From NCBI RefSeq assembly GCF_014640555.1, contig NZ_BMHE01000030.1, positions 26,817 through 90,816 of the forward strand: 64,000 nt of DNA, in the 5' to 3' direction. The stretch is from Paenibacillus marchantiophytorum. GTDB lineage: Bacteria > Bacillota > Bacilli > Paenibacillales > NBRC-103111. Below are positions 48,194 to 56,393 of the stretch, one piece after another (within the stretch, counting starts at the first letter, position 1; each line of letters begins with the position of its first letter). The position numbers and the translations under genes are program-made. The notes beneath the pieces were generated by a model. That model was not told where the DNA came from and searched no databases. It saw only the letters and a program-made list of their open reading frames with translations.

Positions 48194-49003
48194 TTAGATA
48201 CCTGGAATCGGAATCCGTTTATGCTCCGTTTTCAAATACTGCTTCTCCAGCTTCTCTTGCGCCTCAGCGGAAATTTGCTTGCCTTCCAAGTAGTCGCTGT
48301 TGTCGCCATAGGTAATCCCCAGCTCGTTCTCGTCTGTTTGACCGTCCCATAGGCCGGCTGTAGGCGCCTTATCCAGCACGCTCTGCGGAACGCCCAGCTT
48401 CGCTGCCAAGGAACGCACTTGGCGCTTGTTCAGCGTGCTCAGCGGTGTAATGTCGACCGCTCCGTCGCCATATTTGGTGAAGAAGCCCGTGATCGCTTCC
48501 GACGCATGGTCGGTTCCCACAACGATCAAGCCCAGTTCAAAAGCCAGCGCATACTGCATCACCATGCGCGTGCGCGCTTTGATGTTGCCTTTGCCGCCGC
48601 GGCTGACATGCTGGTGCACGCCGATATGCTTGAGTCCATACTCAACTTCAATGGCGATTTCATCGACAGCCTCTTCAATGTTATTCTCGATTTGATGTTT
48701 CAAATCGAAAGCCTTCGCCACCGCATAACTGTCCTCGATATCGACTTGCTGCCCGTAAGGCTGAAATACACCAACGGTTTTGTACTCCTTGCCCTTCTCC
48801 GCTGTCAGCTCGTCCGTCGCTTGCTTGCACAAGCCAGCCGCTACTGCGCTGTCAATACCGCCGCTGATTGCAATCAGCAGACCGCTAGCATTGGCGCCCA
48901 GCACATAATTTTTCAGGAAATCCACGCGCTTGCGAATTTCTTCATCAATATCAATCTCCGGTTTCACGCCAAGCTTAGCAATAATTTCAGTTTGCAAACT
49001 CAT
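48194..49003 (-). CDS. nadE: NH3-dependent NAD+ synthetase
   Basis: Final step of NAD synthesis: amidates deamido-NAD with ammonia and ATP. The 269 aa correspond to the short, ammonia-dependent form with no glutaminase domain. The PP-loop SGGIDSAVAAGLC lies near residue 50; ARTRMVMQYALAFE, VGTDHASEAITGFFTKYGDGAVDITPLSTL and KAPTAGLWDGQTDENELG are NadE signatures. GGAGAG lies 4 nt before ATG 49003; a longer frame adds four residues. Confidence 0.96.
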   Translation of the reverse strand: MSLQTEIIAKLGVKPEIDIDEEIRKRVDFLKNYVLGANASGLLIAISGGIDSAVAAGLCKQATDELTAEKGKEYKTVGVFQPYGQQVDIEDSYAVAKAFDLKHQIENNIEEAVDEIAIEVEYGLKHIGVHQHVSRGGKGNIKARTRMVMQYALAFELGLIVVGTDHASEAITGFFTKYGDGAVDITPLSTLNKRQVRSLAAKLGVPQSVLDKAPTAGLWDGQTDENELGITYGDNSDYLEGKQISAEAQEKLEKQYLKTEHKRIPIPGI

Positions 49004-49109
49004 GGTTCTCTCCACCTTTTTCTATCATTTGGAAAGCATCGTTCTTTAAGCTTCAGTATAGACTTTCGTACTGCAAATTTCAAAGGCCCGCCCCGTAGTT
49101 TTCCGTTAA

Positions 49110-49155
49110 AAAAAGAAAAAGCCCCCTTCGCAGCAAACTGCAAAGCGGGCTTTTC
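49110..49155 (-). terminator. Terminator after bacilliredoxin gene
   Basis: Minus-strand stem AAGCCCGCTTTGCAG / CTGCGAAGGGGGCTT with a T-rich tail. Confidence 0.88.
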
Positions 49156-49173
49156 TTATGATGCTATTTGTTA

Positions 49174-49611
49174 TTATTTGCAGAATTCGTTGAAAGCACC
49201 GATCAAATCGCCGGCAATCATGTCAGCGGAACGGTCCTCAATTTGGTGACGTTGAATGAAGTGAGCCAGCTCACCATTCTTGAACAACGCGATGGATGGG
49301 GATGAAGGCGGGTACGGCGCCAAGAATTCACGCGCTTTCGCAGTTGCATCCTTCTCTTGTCCAGCAAACACGGTGTACGTGTAAGTAGGCAGTGTGTCGT
49401 TTTGGAGCGCTTTTGCCACGCCTGGACGACATTGACCTGCTGCGCAACCACAAACGGAGTTCACAACGAGCAGCAACGTGCCATCTTTCGATTTTTCAAT
49501 CGCTTCTTCCACTTGCTCTGGCGTTAGAAGTTCTGTAATACCCAGACGAGTCAAATCTTCTCTCATCGGTTTAACCATATCTTTCATGTACGAATCAAAA
49601 GACATTGCCAT
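49174..49611 (-). CDS. Bacilliredoxin (BrxA/BrxB, YphP/YqiW family)
   Basis: A 145-aa thioredoxin-fold protein that removes bacillithiol from mixed disulfides. The family's CGC active site is in VVNSVCGCAAGQCRPG; PPSSPSIALFKNGELAHFIQRHQIE is the typical distal block with the cis-Pro region. AAGGGG lies 8 nt before ATG 49611. It implies that the organism makes bacillithiol. Which of the two Bacillus paralogues it matches is not clear. Confidence 0.93.
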   Translation of the reverse strand: MAMSFDSYMKDMVKPMREDLTRLGITELLTPEQVEEAIEKSKDGTLLLVVNSVCGCAAGQCRPGVAKALQNDTLPTYTYTVFAGQEKDATAKAREFLAPYPPSSPSIALFKNGELAHFIQRHQIEDRSADMIAGDLIGAFNEFCK

Positions 49612-49717
49612 ATGTGCCACCCCTTAGGATTTAATAGTTAATAATAAAACGTAAATGGTATTCATTCTATTATACATCCGTTGGTGATGAAAGCAAAGTG
49701 CCGGCACGTCTATTCCA

Positions 49718-51364
49718 TTAATTCGCAGGAATTATTTCTACCTTCAGAGATTGCTCAGGTTTTTCCGTATAGTACCAGAAGATGTTCAGCTCGGCTTCAT
49801 TTTTCTCATAATTGGCGTACATGTCGATCGCCTGATTATTGCCATCACCGTTGAAATTAGCCGTTACTGGCTTCCCTAGAAGCTCATGTTTTCCTTTGCC
49901 CATATAGGTCTGGTTCACACCGCCAAAACTAGGATCGGCACTTTCACTCTGCACGAACAGATTATTATCCTGCCTATAGTATGTCCATACAACTGGATAT
50001 CCGCCAACCTGGGTCGTTATTGTCTGCTTCTTCTCACTAATATTCGTAAGTCGAATCGGATCTTTGGCATCTTTATGCTCCTGCACTTGATAGGAAGCAA
50101 TGAAGGCGATTGGCTTATCTGCTTTAATCTCCATACCGATCGGCCGTTCAAAGCGGTAAATGCTTTCTGTCGGATCCTTCTCGTTATATGAAGACCACCC
50201 CTTCAACCGCACTCCGTCGATTTCCAGTTCATAATTCCTATATGGAAATTGAACGTATTTCTCATGGCTAGCCTTAACTCGAATTTGCGTCGGTGTAATG
50301 ATCATTTCCTTCAACACCATCGTGATGCCTGAATCCTCCACCCGAATGTTCAGCTCACGCTTGATCGTGCCGCTAAGCATTTGCTTTTTGTCCAAATGAA
50401 GCTGATATGTCCACGTCTCGTCCACGCGTCGAGATTCTTTGGTATAGCTCAGTTTATAGCTAATTCCAGATGCCTTGAGTTCCTCCGTCTTAAAAGCTTG
50501 CTGGCCCGTATATTCACCGTGCTCCCCAGGTGTCCCAAATACATCATGACCGTCACTTTTGAGAAGAACTCCGTCTTTGTAGACAGCAATATTCGGATAT
50601 GCCAACGCTTTGGCCTCGGGGTCATTAAAGAGAATGGCCGATTTCAACAACGTCTTCTCCCCCTGTTCAAAAGACTGAAGCGTCAGATTGTCAATGCCGT
50701 CTTGGTGAATGGCAAATGATCCTGTTTGACCGCTTATCGGATTGAAATCAAGCTCTCTCTCCACGGTCGTGAAAGAATGCAGTTTCTGCGCCGTGAACTG
50801 AACATCATCTTCGGACTGTTTGGGGGTCCACTCCGTTTCGAAGTAGCCGTTCATCGATTGGGTCGCTTCATCCCAGCGCTGAAACCGATTGCCTTCAATA
50901 ACCTTTCCTTGACTGTCCTTCATCGTCACTTCCGTAAAATACATATCTTTCACGGACCCTTTTTGAGCGCTGAGGCTATATAAAATAACGGTACGGTTAT
51001 CGTCTACAATCGCTTTATTGACTGTCAGCTTAATGCCTTCACGTGTAACAGATTGATCGATGACTTGACCGAGTCCTTGCTGCAAAACAGCCTGAATCCC
51101 GCTGCGATGCGGAAATAAGCTCTCCCAGTTATAAGTAAAGGCTGCAAAGACCGGTGTAGCGACCAAAATTGCCGCTGATGCTGTAAGAATTGCGAATTTG
51201 CAGTATCTTTTTTTCCTGGGCAAAGATAAATCAACAGCCTTAAGAGCCGATTTTTCACTGGGGAGGCTCGGTTCAATTCTTTCCCACATTTTATCGAAAT
51301 CGGGGTAAGCCATCTCCTGATTATCGTCTAAAAACCGAGAAAAGGTTTGTTCTGCCTTGTCCAT
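49718..51364 (-). CDS. DUF4179-type membrane anti-sigma factor candidate
   Basis: A 548-aa protein with an N-terminal cytoplasmic part (1-54, acidic, presumably binding the sigma factor), one membrane helix (about 56-75, AILTASAAILVATPVFAAF) and a large extracytoplasmic domain. The region after the helix (WESLFPHRSGIQAVLQQGLGQVIDQSVTREGIKLTV) is the DUF4179 pattern. The rest is beta-rich, with no catalytic motif. Its start overlaps the end of the ECF sigma gene by 44 bp, a coupling typical of sigma/anti-sigma pairs. The signal sensed is unknown. Confidence 0.82.
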   Translation of the reverse strand: MDKAEQTFSRFLDDNQEMAYPDFDKMWERIEPSLPSEKSALKAVDLSLPRKKRYCKFAILTASAAILVATPVFAAFTYNWESLFPHRSGIQAVLQQGLGQVIDQSVTREGIKLTVNKAIVDDNRTVILYSLSAQKGSVKDMYFTEVTMKDSQGKVIEGNRFQRWDEATQSMNGYFETEWTPKQSEDDVQFTAQKLHSFTTVERELDFNPISGQTGSFAIHQDGIDNLTLQSFEQGEKTLLKSAILFNDPEAKALAYPNIAVYKDGVLLKSDGHDVFGTPGEHGEYTGQQAFKTEELKASGISYKLSYTKESRRVDETWTYQLHLDKKQMLSGTIKRELNIRVEDSGITMVLKEMIITPTQIRVKASHEKYVQFPYRNYELEIDGVRLKGWSSYNEKDPTESIYRFERPIGMEIKADKPIAFIASYQVQEHKDAKDPIRLTNISEKKQTITTQVGGYPVVWTYYRQDNNLFVQSESADPSFGGVNQTYMGKGKHELLGKPVTANFNGDGNNQAIDMYANYEKNEAELNIFWYYTEKPEQSLKVEIIPAN

Positions 51365-51878
51365 AAGTGCTGCCTCCTTGTCGGGAATCTACGCCATGCT
51401 TCTCTACCATGCGCCTCATCACCTGCAGGCTTTTGTTCAAACGCGATTTGACCGTTCCTAGCGGGATGCCAACGATATCGGCAATTTCACTTAAGCTGTA
51501 CTCATTTAAATAACGCAGGGAGACGACAACTCTCATCTTATCGGGCAGTCGCTCTAATAGCTGCGCGCACTCTATGGCTGATTCCTTATCTGCAAGAATA
51601 GCTTCCACCGTCTTCTCCGAAGCTGGCGTGTGGCCTTGCTGCCATCTGAGACGCTTCGCACGATCGCGAGAATGCTTCTTCAGATGGTTCAGACATTGAT
51701 TTACCGCGACTCGCAGAATCCACGTTTTCAAGTATTCGACCTGTCGCCAATCGTGTCTGAACACGCTTATGAATACTTCTTGGCAAACATCTTCCGCATC
51801 TGCTCCATGCTGAAGCATGAAGTAACAGGTTCGATAAACTTCCTTCTTATGCAGGTCGAATACGTCCTTTTCCGTCAA
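51321..51878 (-). CDS. ECF-type RNA polymerase sigma factor
   Basis: A 185-aa sigma-70 family protein. Region 2 covers about 15-80 (VYRTCYFMLQHGADAEDVCQEVFISVFRHDW) and region 4 about 115-165 (LLERLPDKMRVVVSLRYLNEYSLSEIADIVGIPLGTVKSRLNKSL). The start is probably TTG 51878, 8 nt after AGAGG; the frame is open for 18 more codons. Upstream, on the minus strand, TGAACC followed by T residues resembles an ECF -35 element, so autoregulation is likely. It is co-transcribed and overlaps the anti-sigma gene. Confidence 0.88.
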   Translation of the reverse strand: MTEKDVFDLHKKEVYRTCYFMLQHGADAEDVCQEVFISVFRHDWRQVEYLKTWILRVAVNQCLNHLKKHSRDRAKRLRWQQGHTPASEKTVEAILADKESAIECAQLLERLPDKMRVVVSLRYLNEYSLSEIADIVGIPLGTVKSRLNKSLQVMRRMVEKHGVDSRQGGSTYGQGRTNLFSVFRR

Positions 51879-52312
51879 TGCATTCACCTCTCTTTTTACA
51901 CTATAAACAATCTGAGTCGAAAAAAGGTTCATTATTTATGTGCGAACACATAAGAAAAACTGCTTCGCCTGCCTGAGAGATCAGCCTCTTCTTATCGACA
52001 GACCGATTAAGGGAACTGTAGTACGCTATTTAGGCAAATAGCAAGGATGCGAGGGCCATAGCGGAACTACAGGGTCTTATTTCCACGAAAAGCGCTGAAT
52101 TTCTCAGGAAACAGCAAAATAACGTACTGTAGTTCCCTGAACCTCGGGATAAGGACTCTTTTTGCTAGAATAGCGTACTGTAGTTCCCTCCGCCTCCATG
52201 GAGGCAGCTGAAATAACTCCGCGTTCACCCCAAAACATATAAACTCTTATAACTAAACAAAAAGCCCACCGAATGCTCGGCAGGCCTCTTTGTTGTAAAT
52301 TCGGTTGATTGG
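51879..52312. other. Intergenic region upstream of the sigma operon
   Basis: Contains an ECF-like -35 (TGAACC, minus strand, near 51926-51931), a 7-bp hairpin TTATGTG-CGAA-CACATAA (51936-51953; its minus-strand loop is TTCG), and copy B of the dispersed repeat. No ORF is credible. Confidence 0.6.
52009..52190. repeat. Dispersed ~182-bp inverted-repeat element, copy B
   Basis: Same order and spacing as copy A: GGAACTGTAG (52012), GGAACTACAG (52063), then inverted CTGTAGTTCC (52127) and CTGTAGTTCC (52178). Spacings are 51, 64 and 51 bp. The hairpin GCTATTTAGGCAAATAGC and the internal stretch CGGAACTACAGGGTCTTATT are identical to copy A. Confidence 0.92.
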
Positions 52313-52696
52313 TCACGCCTCATCTTCCTTTTGCTTCGTGGTGCTCTCGCCTGGATCGAAAGAAACATCCTTATCCGGATGCGTGAATATACCGCCTTGC
52401 GGCGCGATCCCTTTTTCAAAATAGTCGCGGTTCTCAGCCGTTTGGAAGCCGATATCCTTATAAGGATGAACCCACTCATCCCCCGCCATAACCTCGGGAT
52501 CGGTCTGGGCCGTCCACTGCTCCAGCGGGGAATTGTCGGATTCATATTCATGATCGCCGATGACAACGCCGTGCTCGTTCACGAAAGCTTCATGAGGACC
52601 GCGGCCTTGCTCAAATTGCGGGAGAAAATTAATTTCGAACGGGTCAAGCTCACTCTGTTCCTTAGCGGAGGCAGCCTTCTTCTGGTCCTTGCTCAT
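52313..52696 (-). CDS. Acidic hydrophilic protein, unknown
   Basis: Not recognised. The 127 residues are soluble and acidic, rich in Asp, Glu, Gln, Pro and Gly, without membrane segments. It contains HEAFVNEHGVVIGDHEYESDN and short repeats around HPYKDIGF and HPDKDVSF, each a His-Pro-x-Lys-Asp pattern. Its ATG overlaps the stop of the upstream Lgt-like gene by 4 bp (ATGA), so it is translationally coupled. Last gene of the long operon. Confidence 0.65.
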   Translation of the reverse strand: MSKDQKKAASAKEQSELDPFEINFLPQFEQGRGPHEAFVNEHGVVIGDHEYESDNSPLEQWTAQTDPEVMAGDEWVHPYKDIGFQTAENRDYFEKGIAPQGGIFTHPDKDVSFDPGESTTKQKEDEA

Positions 52697-53577
52697 GTCG
52701 ATGGCCGGTTGGGACCGTCCAGTTTTTTATCAACAAAGCCCTCTTTCCCCGCTGGCGCAGCTTTCTCGCGCTCTTTGTTTTGCTGCTCTTGCTGAACTTG
52801 GGTTTTGGAATCATTTTGACTCATACTCATCAGCTCCCTTCTGCCAGTATTATGTGCCAAAGTTGGGAGAAGCATTCCAAGAATGAGCATCAATAGGTAC
52901 GCAAGCTGCGGTAGGCTCAGGTACACAACGGTTGCTTCAGCAGCCGCGAACAAGCTGGCCAGCATCCCCGCCACGCCCCCATAAAGCAGCGAATATTTGA
53001 GCAGATTGCCTTGTCCGATCGAGTGTTTGCGCCATTCCCGAGCATGCTGCCAAATTAGTAGTGGTACCAGAAGCAACGCCGTATAAGCATGATAAGGGTG
53101 GAATCGAGATATCGTGCCTTCGGGGCCTATGCCCCACGGCAAATCTGTTGGCAATCCGTAGACAGGCAGTAAGGTGCAGACGAGAAACAAGGAGGCCGTC
53201 AGGCCGAGTGTGAATATATCCAGAAACACATAAAGCCGTATGGCATGTTTGCGCAGTTGAATATAGGTGTAGACACAAGCGAAGAGCAAGCCAAGCAAGA
53301 TCTCCATGCTTGAACCGGACACCATAAGAATTTTCAAAGGACTTTTCCATAACATAGAAGGCTGCGTCAACAGAATGCCTAGTTTCCAAGTCAGCAGCAT
53401 GATGACAGCCGCATTAAAGGCAATGTCGCTTATAGGCTTAGCTTGCATATCTTGCGTTCGCCGCACTGACCTCCTGCCAAAGATTCCAATCATCCATAAT
53501 CCCAGTATGGCCGCCAGCAATACAGCCACTAATTTGCCTTGCAGTTGAAGCGGTCCGATCTGTAACACGTCAGGCAT
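52693..53577 (-). CDS. Multi-pass membrane protein, possibly Lgt-like
   Basis: A 294-aa protein with about seven membrane helices in residues 10-245 and a charged cytoplasmic C-tail (QNDSKTQVQQEQQNKEREKAAPAGKEG). The layout (an N-terminal helix after LQIGPLQLQGKLVAVLL and the block SRFHPYHAYTALLLVPLLIW) resembles prolipoprotein diacylglyceryl transferase, but the catalytic Arg/His signature (HGGL, RxGN) is missing, so enzymatic Lgt activity is doubtful. It lies 29 bp after the binding-protein gene. Function unknown. Confidence 0.6.
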   Translation of the reverse strand: MPDVLQIGPLQLQGKLVAVLLAAILGLWMIGIFGRRSVRRTQDMQAKPISDIAFNAAVIMLLTWKLGILLTQPSMLWKSPLKILMVSGSSMEILLGLLFACVYTYIQLRKHAIRLYVFLDIFTLGLTASLFLVCTLLPVYGLPTDLPWGIGPEGTISRFHPYHAYTALLLVPLLIWQHAREWRKHSIGQGNLLKYSLLYGGVAGMLASLFAAAEATVVYLSLPQLAYLLMLILGMLLPTLAHNTGRRELMSMSQNDSKTQVQQEQQNKEREKAAPAGKEGFVDKKLDGPNRPST

Positions 53578-53606
53578 TGCCGCCAGCCCCTCTCTTACCC
53601 ATTATT

Positions 53607-54587
53607 TTACTTCTCAACGAAGGGAAATAACAGCTTTTGATTCTCGCTGGTGTACATATTCTCTTTGGTAATCACCTCTGATCCCGTATCTATGTTCGCT
53701 TTCACTTTCTTTCCCTCATAAGCCTCGAGGGCTGTTCTCACTGCTAAATATCCCATGTTAAAAGGCTTCTGCACGACGGTTGCTTGCAAGATGCCCGCTT
53801 CCAGAAATGCCACCTCATCCGTCGAGCTATCGAAGCCAATTAATTTAATCCGTTGTTCCGGATCAAGCTCCTTGAGTGCTCTTGCAGCTCCAATGGTAGA
53901 GACCTCGTTCAATCCGAAAATGCCGCGAATATCCGCATGCTCGGACAGCAGCTTTTTCGTCTGCTCATACGCTTTGTCTTCCGAGCCGTTGCTGTATAAT
54001 GTGTCTAAAACCTGTATAGACGGGTCCTGCGTCAAATGATCCCGCACGCCATTTTCCCGATCCATCTGCGTTGTGGACGTTTTGACGAAGCTGACGATCG
54101 CATAAGTCGCGGGGCCCTGCACATAGTTTCTCATGGTTTCCACGGCTTTGCGTCCTGCCGCGTAGTTATCGGTGGCAATCAAGCTGGCCGAAAGACCGCC
54201 TTCCAGACCGGAATCCACCGTAATGAGTGTAATACCTGCATCGATGACTTTCTGCGCTGTGGGGACCAAGCGATTATAATCGGTAGCTGCGAGGATGATC
54301 GCTTTGGGCTTCTCGGTTATAGCCGTTTCCAGCAATTTGATCTGCTCTTCAATATCAGACTCCGATTTCGTGCCGATGACTTTCACTTCCGTCTTGTACT
54401 CTTTGGCTGCCGCGCTCACGCCTTGATTCAAGACACGCCAGAATTCCACGTGGGGATCGATGGTCTTGGGAATGAGAATCATCGGCCGCTCTTTCCCCTC
54501 CAGGCCTTGTGATAAGACAACATACCCAGCCGTTATCAGGAGGACCATAATGACAGCAATCGCTACCGAGCCTACCCTAATTTTCAA
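53607..54587 (-). CDS. Membrane-anchored sugar-binding protein (sensor type)
   Basis: A 326-aa type I periplasmic binding protein fold (RPMILIPKTIDPHVEFWRVLNQGV; AIILAATDYNRLV; GITLITVDSGLEGGLSASLIATDNYAAGRKA; IRGIFGLNEVSTIGAARAL). The N-terminus has a membrane helix (9-27) but no lipobox Cys, unlike the transport binding protein at 58111, so it probably stays membrane-anchored. It starts at TTG 54587, 9 bp after the yesM-like kinase. In clostridial XylFII-LytS-YesN systems a similar non-transport binding protein passes the sugar signal to the kinase; the same role is inferred here. Confidence 0.82.
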   Translation of the reverse strand: MKIRVGSVAIAVIMVLLITAGYVVLSQGLEGKERPMILIPKTIDPHVEFWRVLNQGVSAAAKEYKTEVKVIGTKSESDIEEQIKLLETAITEKPKAIILAATDYNRLVPTAQKVIDAGITLITVDSGLEGGLSASLIATDNYAAGRKAVETMRNYVQGPATYAIVSFVKTSTTQMDRENGVRDHLTQDPSIQVLDTLYSNGSEDKAYEQTKKLLSEHADIRGIFGLNEVSTIGAARALKELDPEQRIKLIGFDSSTDEVAFLEAGILQATVVQKPFNMGYLAVRTALEAYEGKKVKANIDTGSEVITKENMYTSENQKLLFPFVEK

Positions 54588-54596
54588 CCTGACACC

Positions 54597-56393
54597 TCAA
54601 TTCTCACGTTCGCTTTCATTAGGCAGGGGAGGCATATCCGGAATCCGCACGGTGACCGACGTGCCCTCTTCCTGTTCACTTTCAAACTGCAAGCCATAAT
54701 GTTCGCCGAAATACAGCTGTATCCGATGGTTAACGTTGTGCAAGCCAAACCCTTTGCCTGACTCTGCCTGCCGTGTCTTGAGCATTAACGTCTTGAGCTG
54801 CTCTTCGCTCATCCCTACGCCGTTATCGAGCACTTTGAGCTCAATCATCCCGTCCAGCCTTCTTCCGGTGATATGGATATGACCACGTTCCGGCGAATGC
54901 TTTATGCCATGATAAATCGCATTTTCGACCAGTGGCTGCAAAATAATTTTCAAAATACGACGGTTCTGAATGTCCGGGTCCACCTCAATCGCGTAAGTAA
55001 ATTTATTGCGATACCGGATGCTTTGAATGGTCAAATAGTTCTCGATATGCTGCAATTCAACGGCAATGGGAATCAGTTCTTCCCCTTTGCTGATGCTTGA
55101 GCGAAGAAGCTTGGACAAGGCCGAGGTCATCGTGACCACCTCATCCACCTTGCCCATTTCGGCCATCCAAATGATAGAATCCAGCGTGTTGTATAGAAAA
55201 TGAGGCTGAATCTGCGCTTGCAGCGCCTTCAGCTCACTGATCCGTTTCACTTCCTGATCCTCCAAAGTTTGGCTCATCAGCTCTTTGATTTTGCCAATCA
55301 TCAGATTAAAAGTCCGTGACAGCTTGCTGATTTCGTTCGCACCTTCCACATCGACCCGAATATTGAAGTTGCCTTTCTCCACCTGCTTCATATGGGCTTC
55401 CAGCACCTTGATGGGTCTAGTTAACGTGATAGACAACAGAATGGAAATCCCCAGCGCAATAATCAGCGCAATACCGCCCCACATCATCGAAGCCAGCTGC
55501 ATGTCTTTCTTATTGCCGATCAGATCCCCTGCATACGTAACTCCAACAATTTTCCAGCCAAAACTAGATGTGCTCACGGTATAGATTTTATTCTGCTCCT
55601 TCTCCGGCGACGGAAAGGTCCCCTCTTTGGCTTGCATAAGTGTAGGCATATCCTCGGATTTAAGCCCCGAATAAATGAGCTGCTGCTGGGGATGGAAAAT
55701 AAGATCTCCGGCCTGATCCAGAATGAACACGTAGCCCCGCTGCCCGAGCTGGATTTGATTGCATAGATCATTGATGACGTTATAATTCAAGTCTACCAAC
55801 AGAACGCCGCTAGCGGCCCCAGGTAATGGATTGGGCATAGGCTTGCTGATCGAAACGACCCATTTGTACTCATCCTTATACAAGTGCTGAACATGCGAAG
55901 AGGAGATGAGCACCTTACCGCTGCTTCGACTTGCTTTGGCATACCAATCTTGAGTAATTAATTCGGAATAAGGTTTAAAATCGCTTGCTGTTCGCTCTGA
56001 GACTAAGGCGCCATTAGAGCCAGCAAATAAAATGGAAGCGATATCATTTCGCGAAGCAACAATGGATTGAAAGTAATTGCTGATCTGATTCGTGAGTTGC
56101 AACCCTTCAGGATCAGCCGGATTTTTCAAGGCGAGGTAACGCTTCAGGTCATTATTGCTCAGGGATAGGGTTGCAATGCTTTCCATATTCCCGATATAGG
56201 TTTGAATGTTTTTATCTACTTGATCGATCAATTGCTTGGTGTATGCCAAGGATGTGTCCGTAACGGCCACCGTGGATAGGCGATAAGCGCTGTAGCTTAA
56301 GATAACGGTTGTGCACAGAATTAAACAGGAGAACGCCAAGGCAATCTTCGTATGAATGCTTTTGAACTGAATAGGTCGGCTCCAGATTCTCAT
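54597..56393 (-). CDS. YesM-type sensor histidine kinase
   Basis: A 598-aa membrane kinase. Helix 1 lies at about 15-37; an extracellular Cache-like domain runs 40-295 (PADPEGLQLTNQISNYFQSIV, GVLLVDLNYNVINDLCNQI); helix 2 at about 302-323; HAMP to 375 (TRPIKVLEAHMKQVEKGNFN). The His_kinase domain has His398 in QAQIQPHFLYNTLDSI, and the ATPase domain has NAIYHGIKH, DNGVGMSEEQL and GKGFGLHNVNHRI. It overlaps the yesN-like gene by 4 bp (ATGA). Forms a two-component system with it, probably with the downstream binding protein as sugar sensor. Confidence 0.92.
   Translation of the reverse strand: MRIWSRPIQFKSIHTKIALAFSCLILCTTVILSYSAYRLSTVAVTDTSLAYTKQLIDQVDKNIQTYIGNMESIATLSLSNNDLKRYLALKNPADPEGLQLTNQISNYFQSIVASRNDIASILFAGSNGALVSERTASDFKPYSELITQDWYAKASRSSGKVLISSSHVQHLYKDEYKWVVSISKPMPNPLPGAASGVLLVDLNYNVINDLCNQIQLGQRGYVFILDQAGDLIFHPQQQLIYSGLKSEDMPTLMQAKEGTFPSPEKEQNKIYTVSTSSFGWKIVGVTYAGDLIGNKKDMQLASMMWGGIALIIALGISILLSITLTRPIKVLEAHMKQVEKGNFNIRVDVEGANEISKLSRTFNLMIGKIKELMSQTLEDQEVKRISELKALQAQIQPHFLYNTLDSIIWMAEMGKVDEVVTMTSALSKLLRSSISKGEELIPIAVELQHIENYLTIQSIRYRNKFTYAIEVDPDIQNRRILKIILQPLVENAIYHGIKHSPERGHIHITGRRLDGMIELKVLDNGVGMSEEQLKTLMLKTRQAESGKGFGLHNVNHRIQLYFGEHYGLQFESEQEEGTSVTVRIPDMPPLPNESEREN

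Noticed and set aside
48419..49249. 276-codon open frame antisense to nadE
   Set aside because: Antisense of a complete NAD synthetase; no SD and no family features.
52693..53577. Functional prolipoprotein diacylglyceryl transferase
   Set aside because: Topology is similar, but the conserved catalytic signature is not present.
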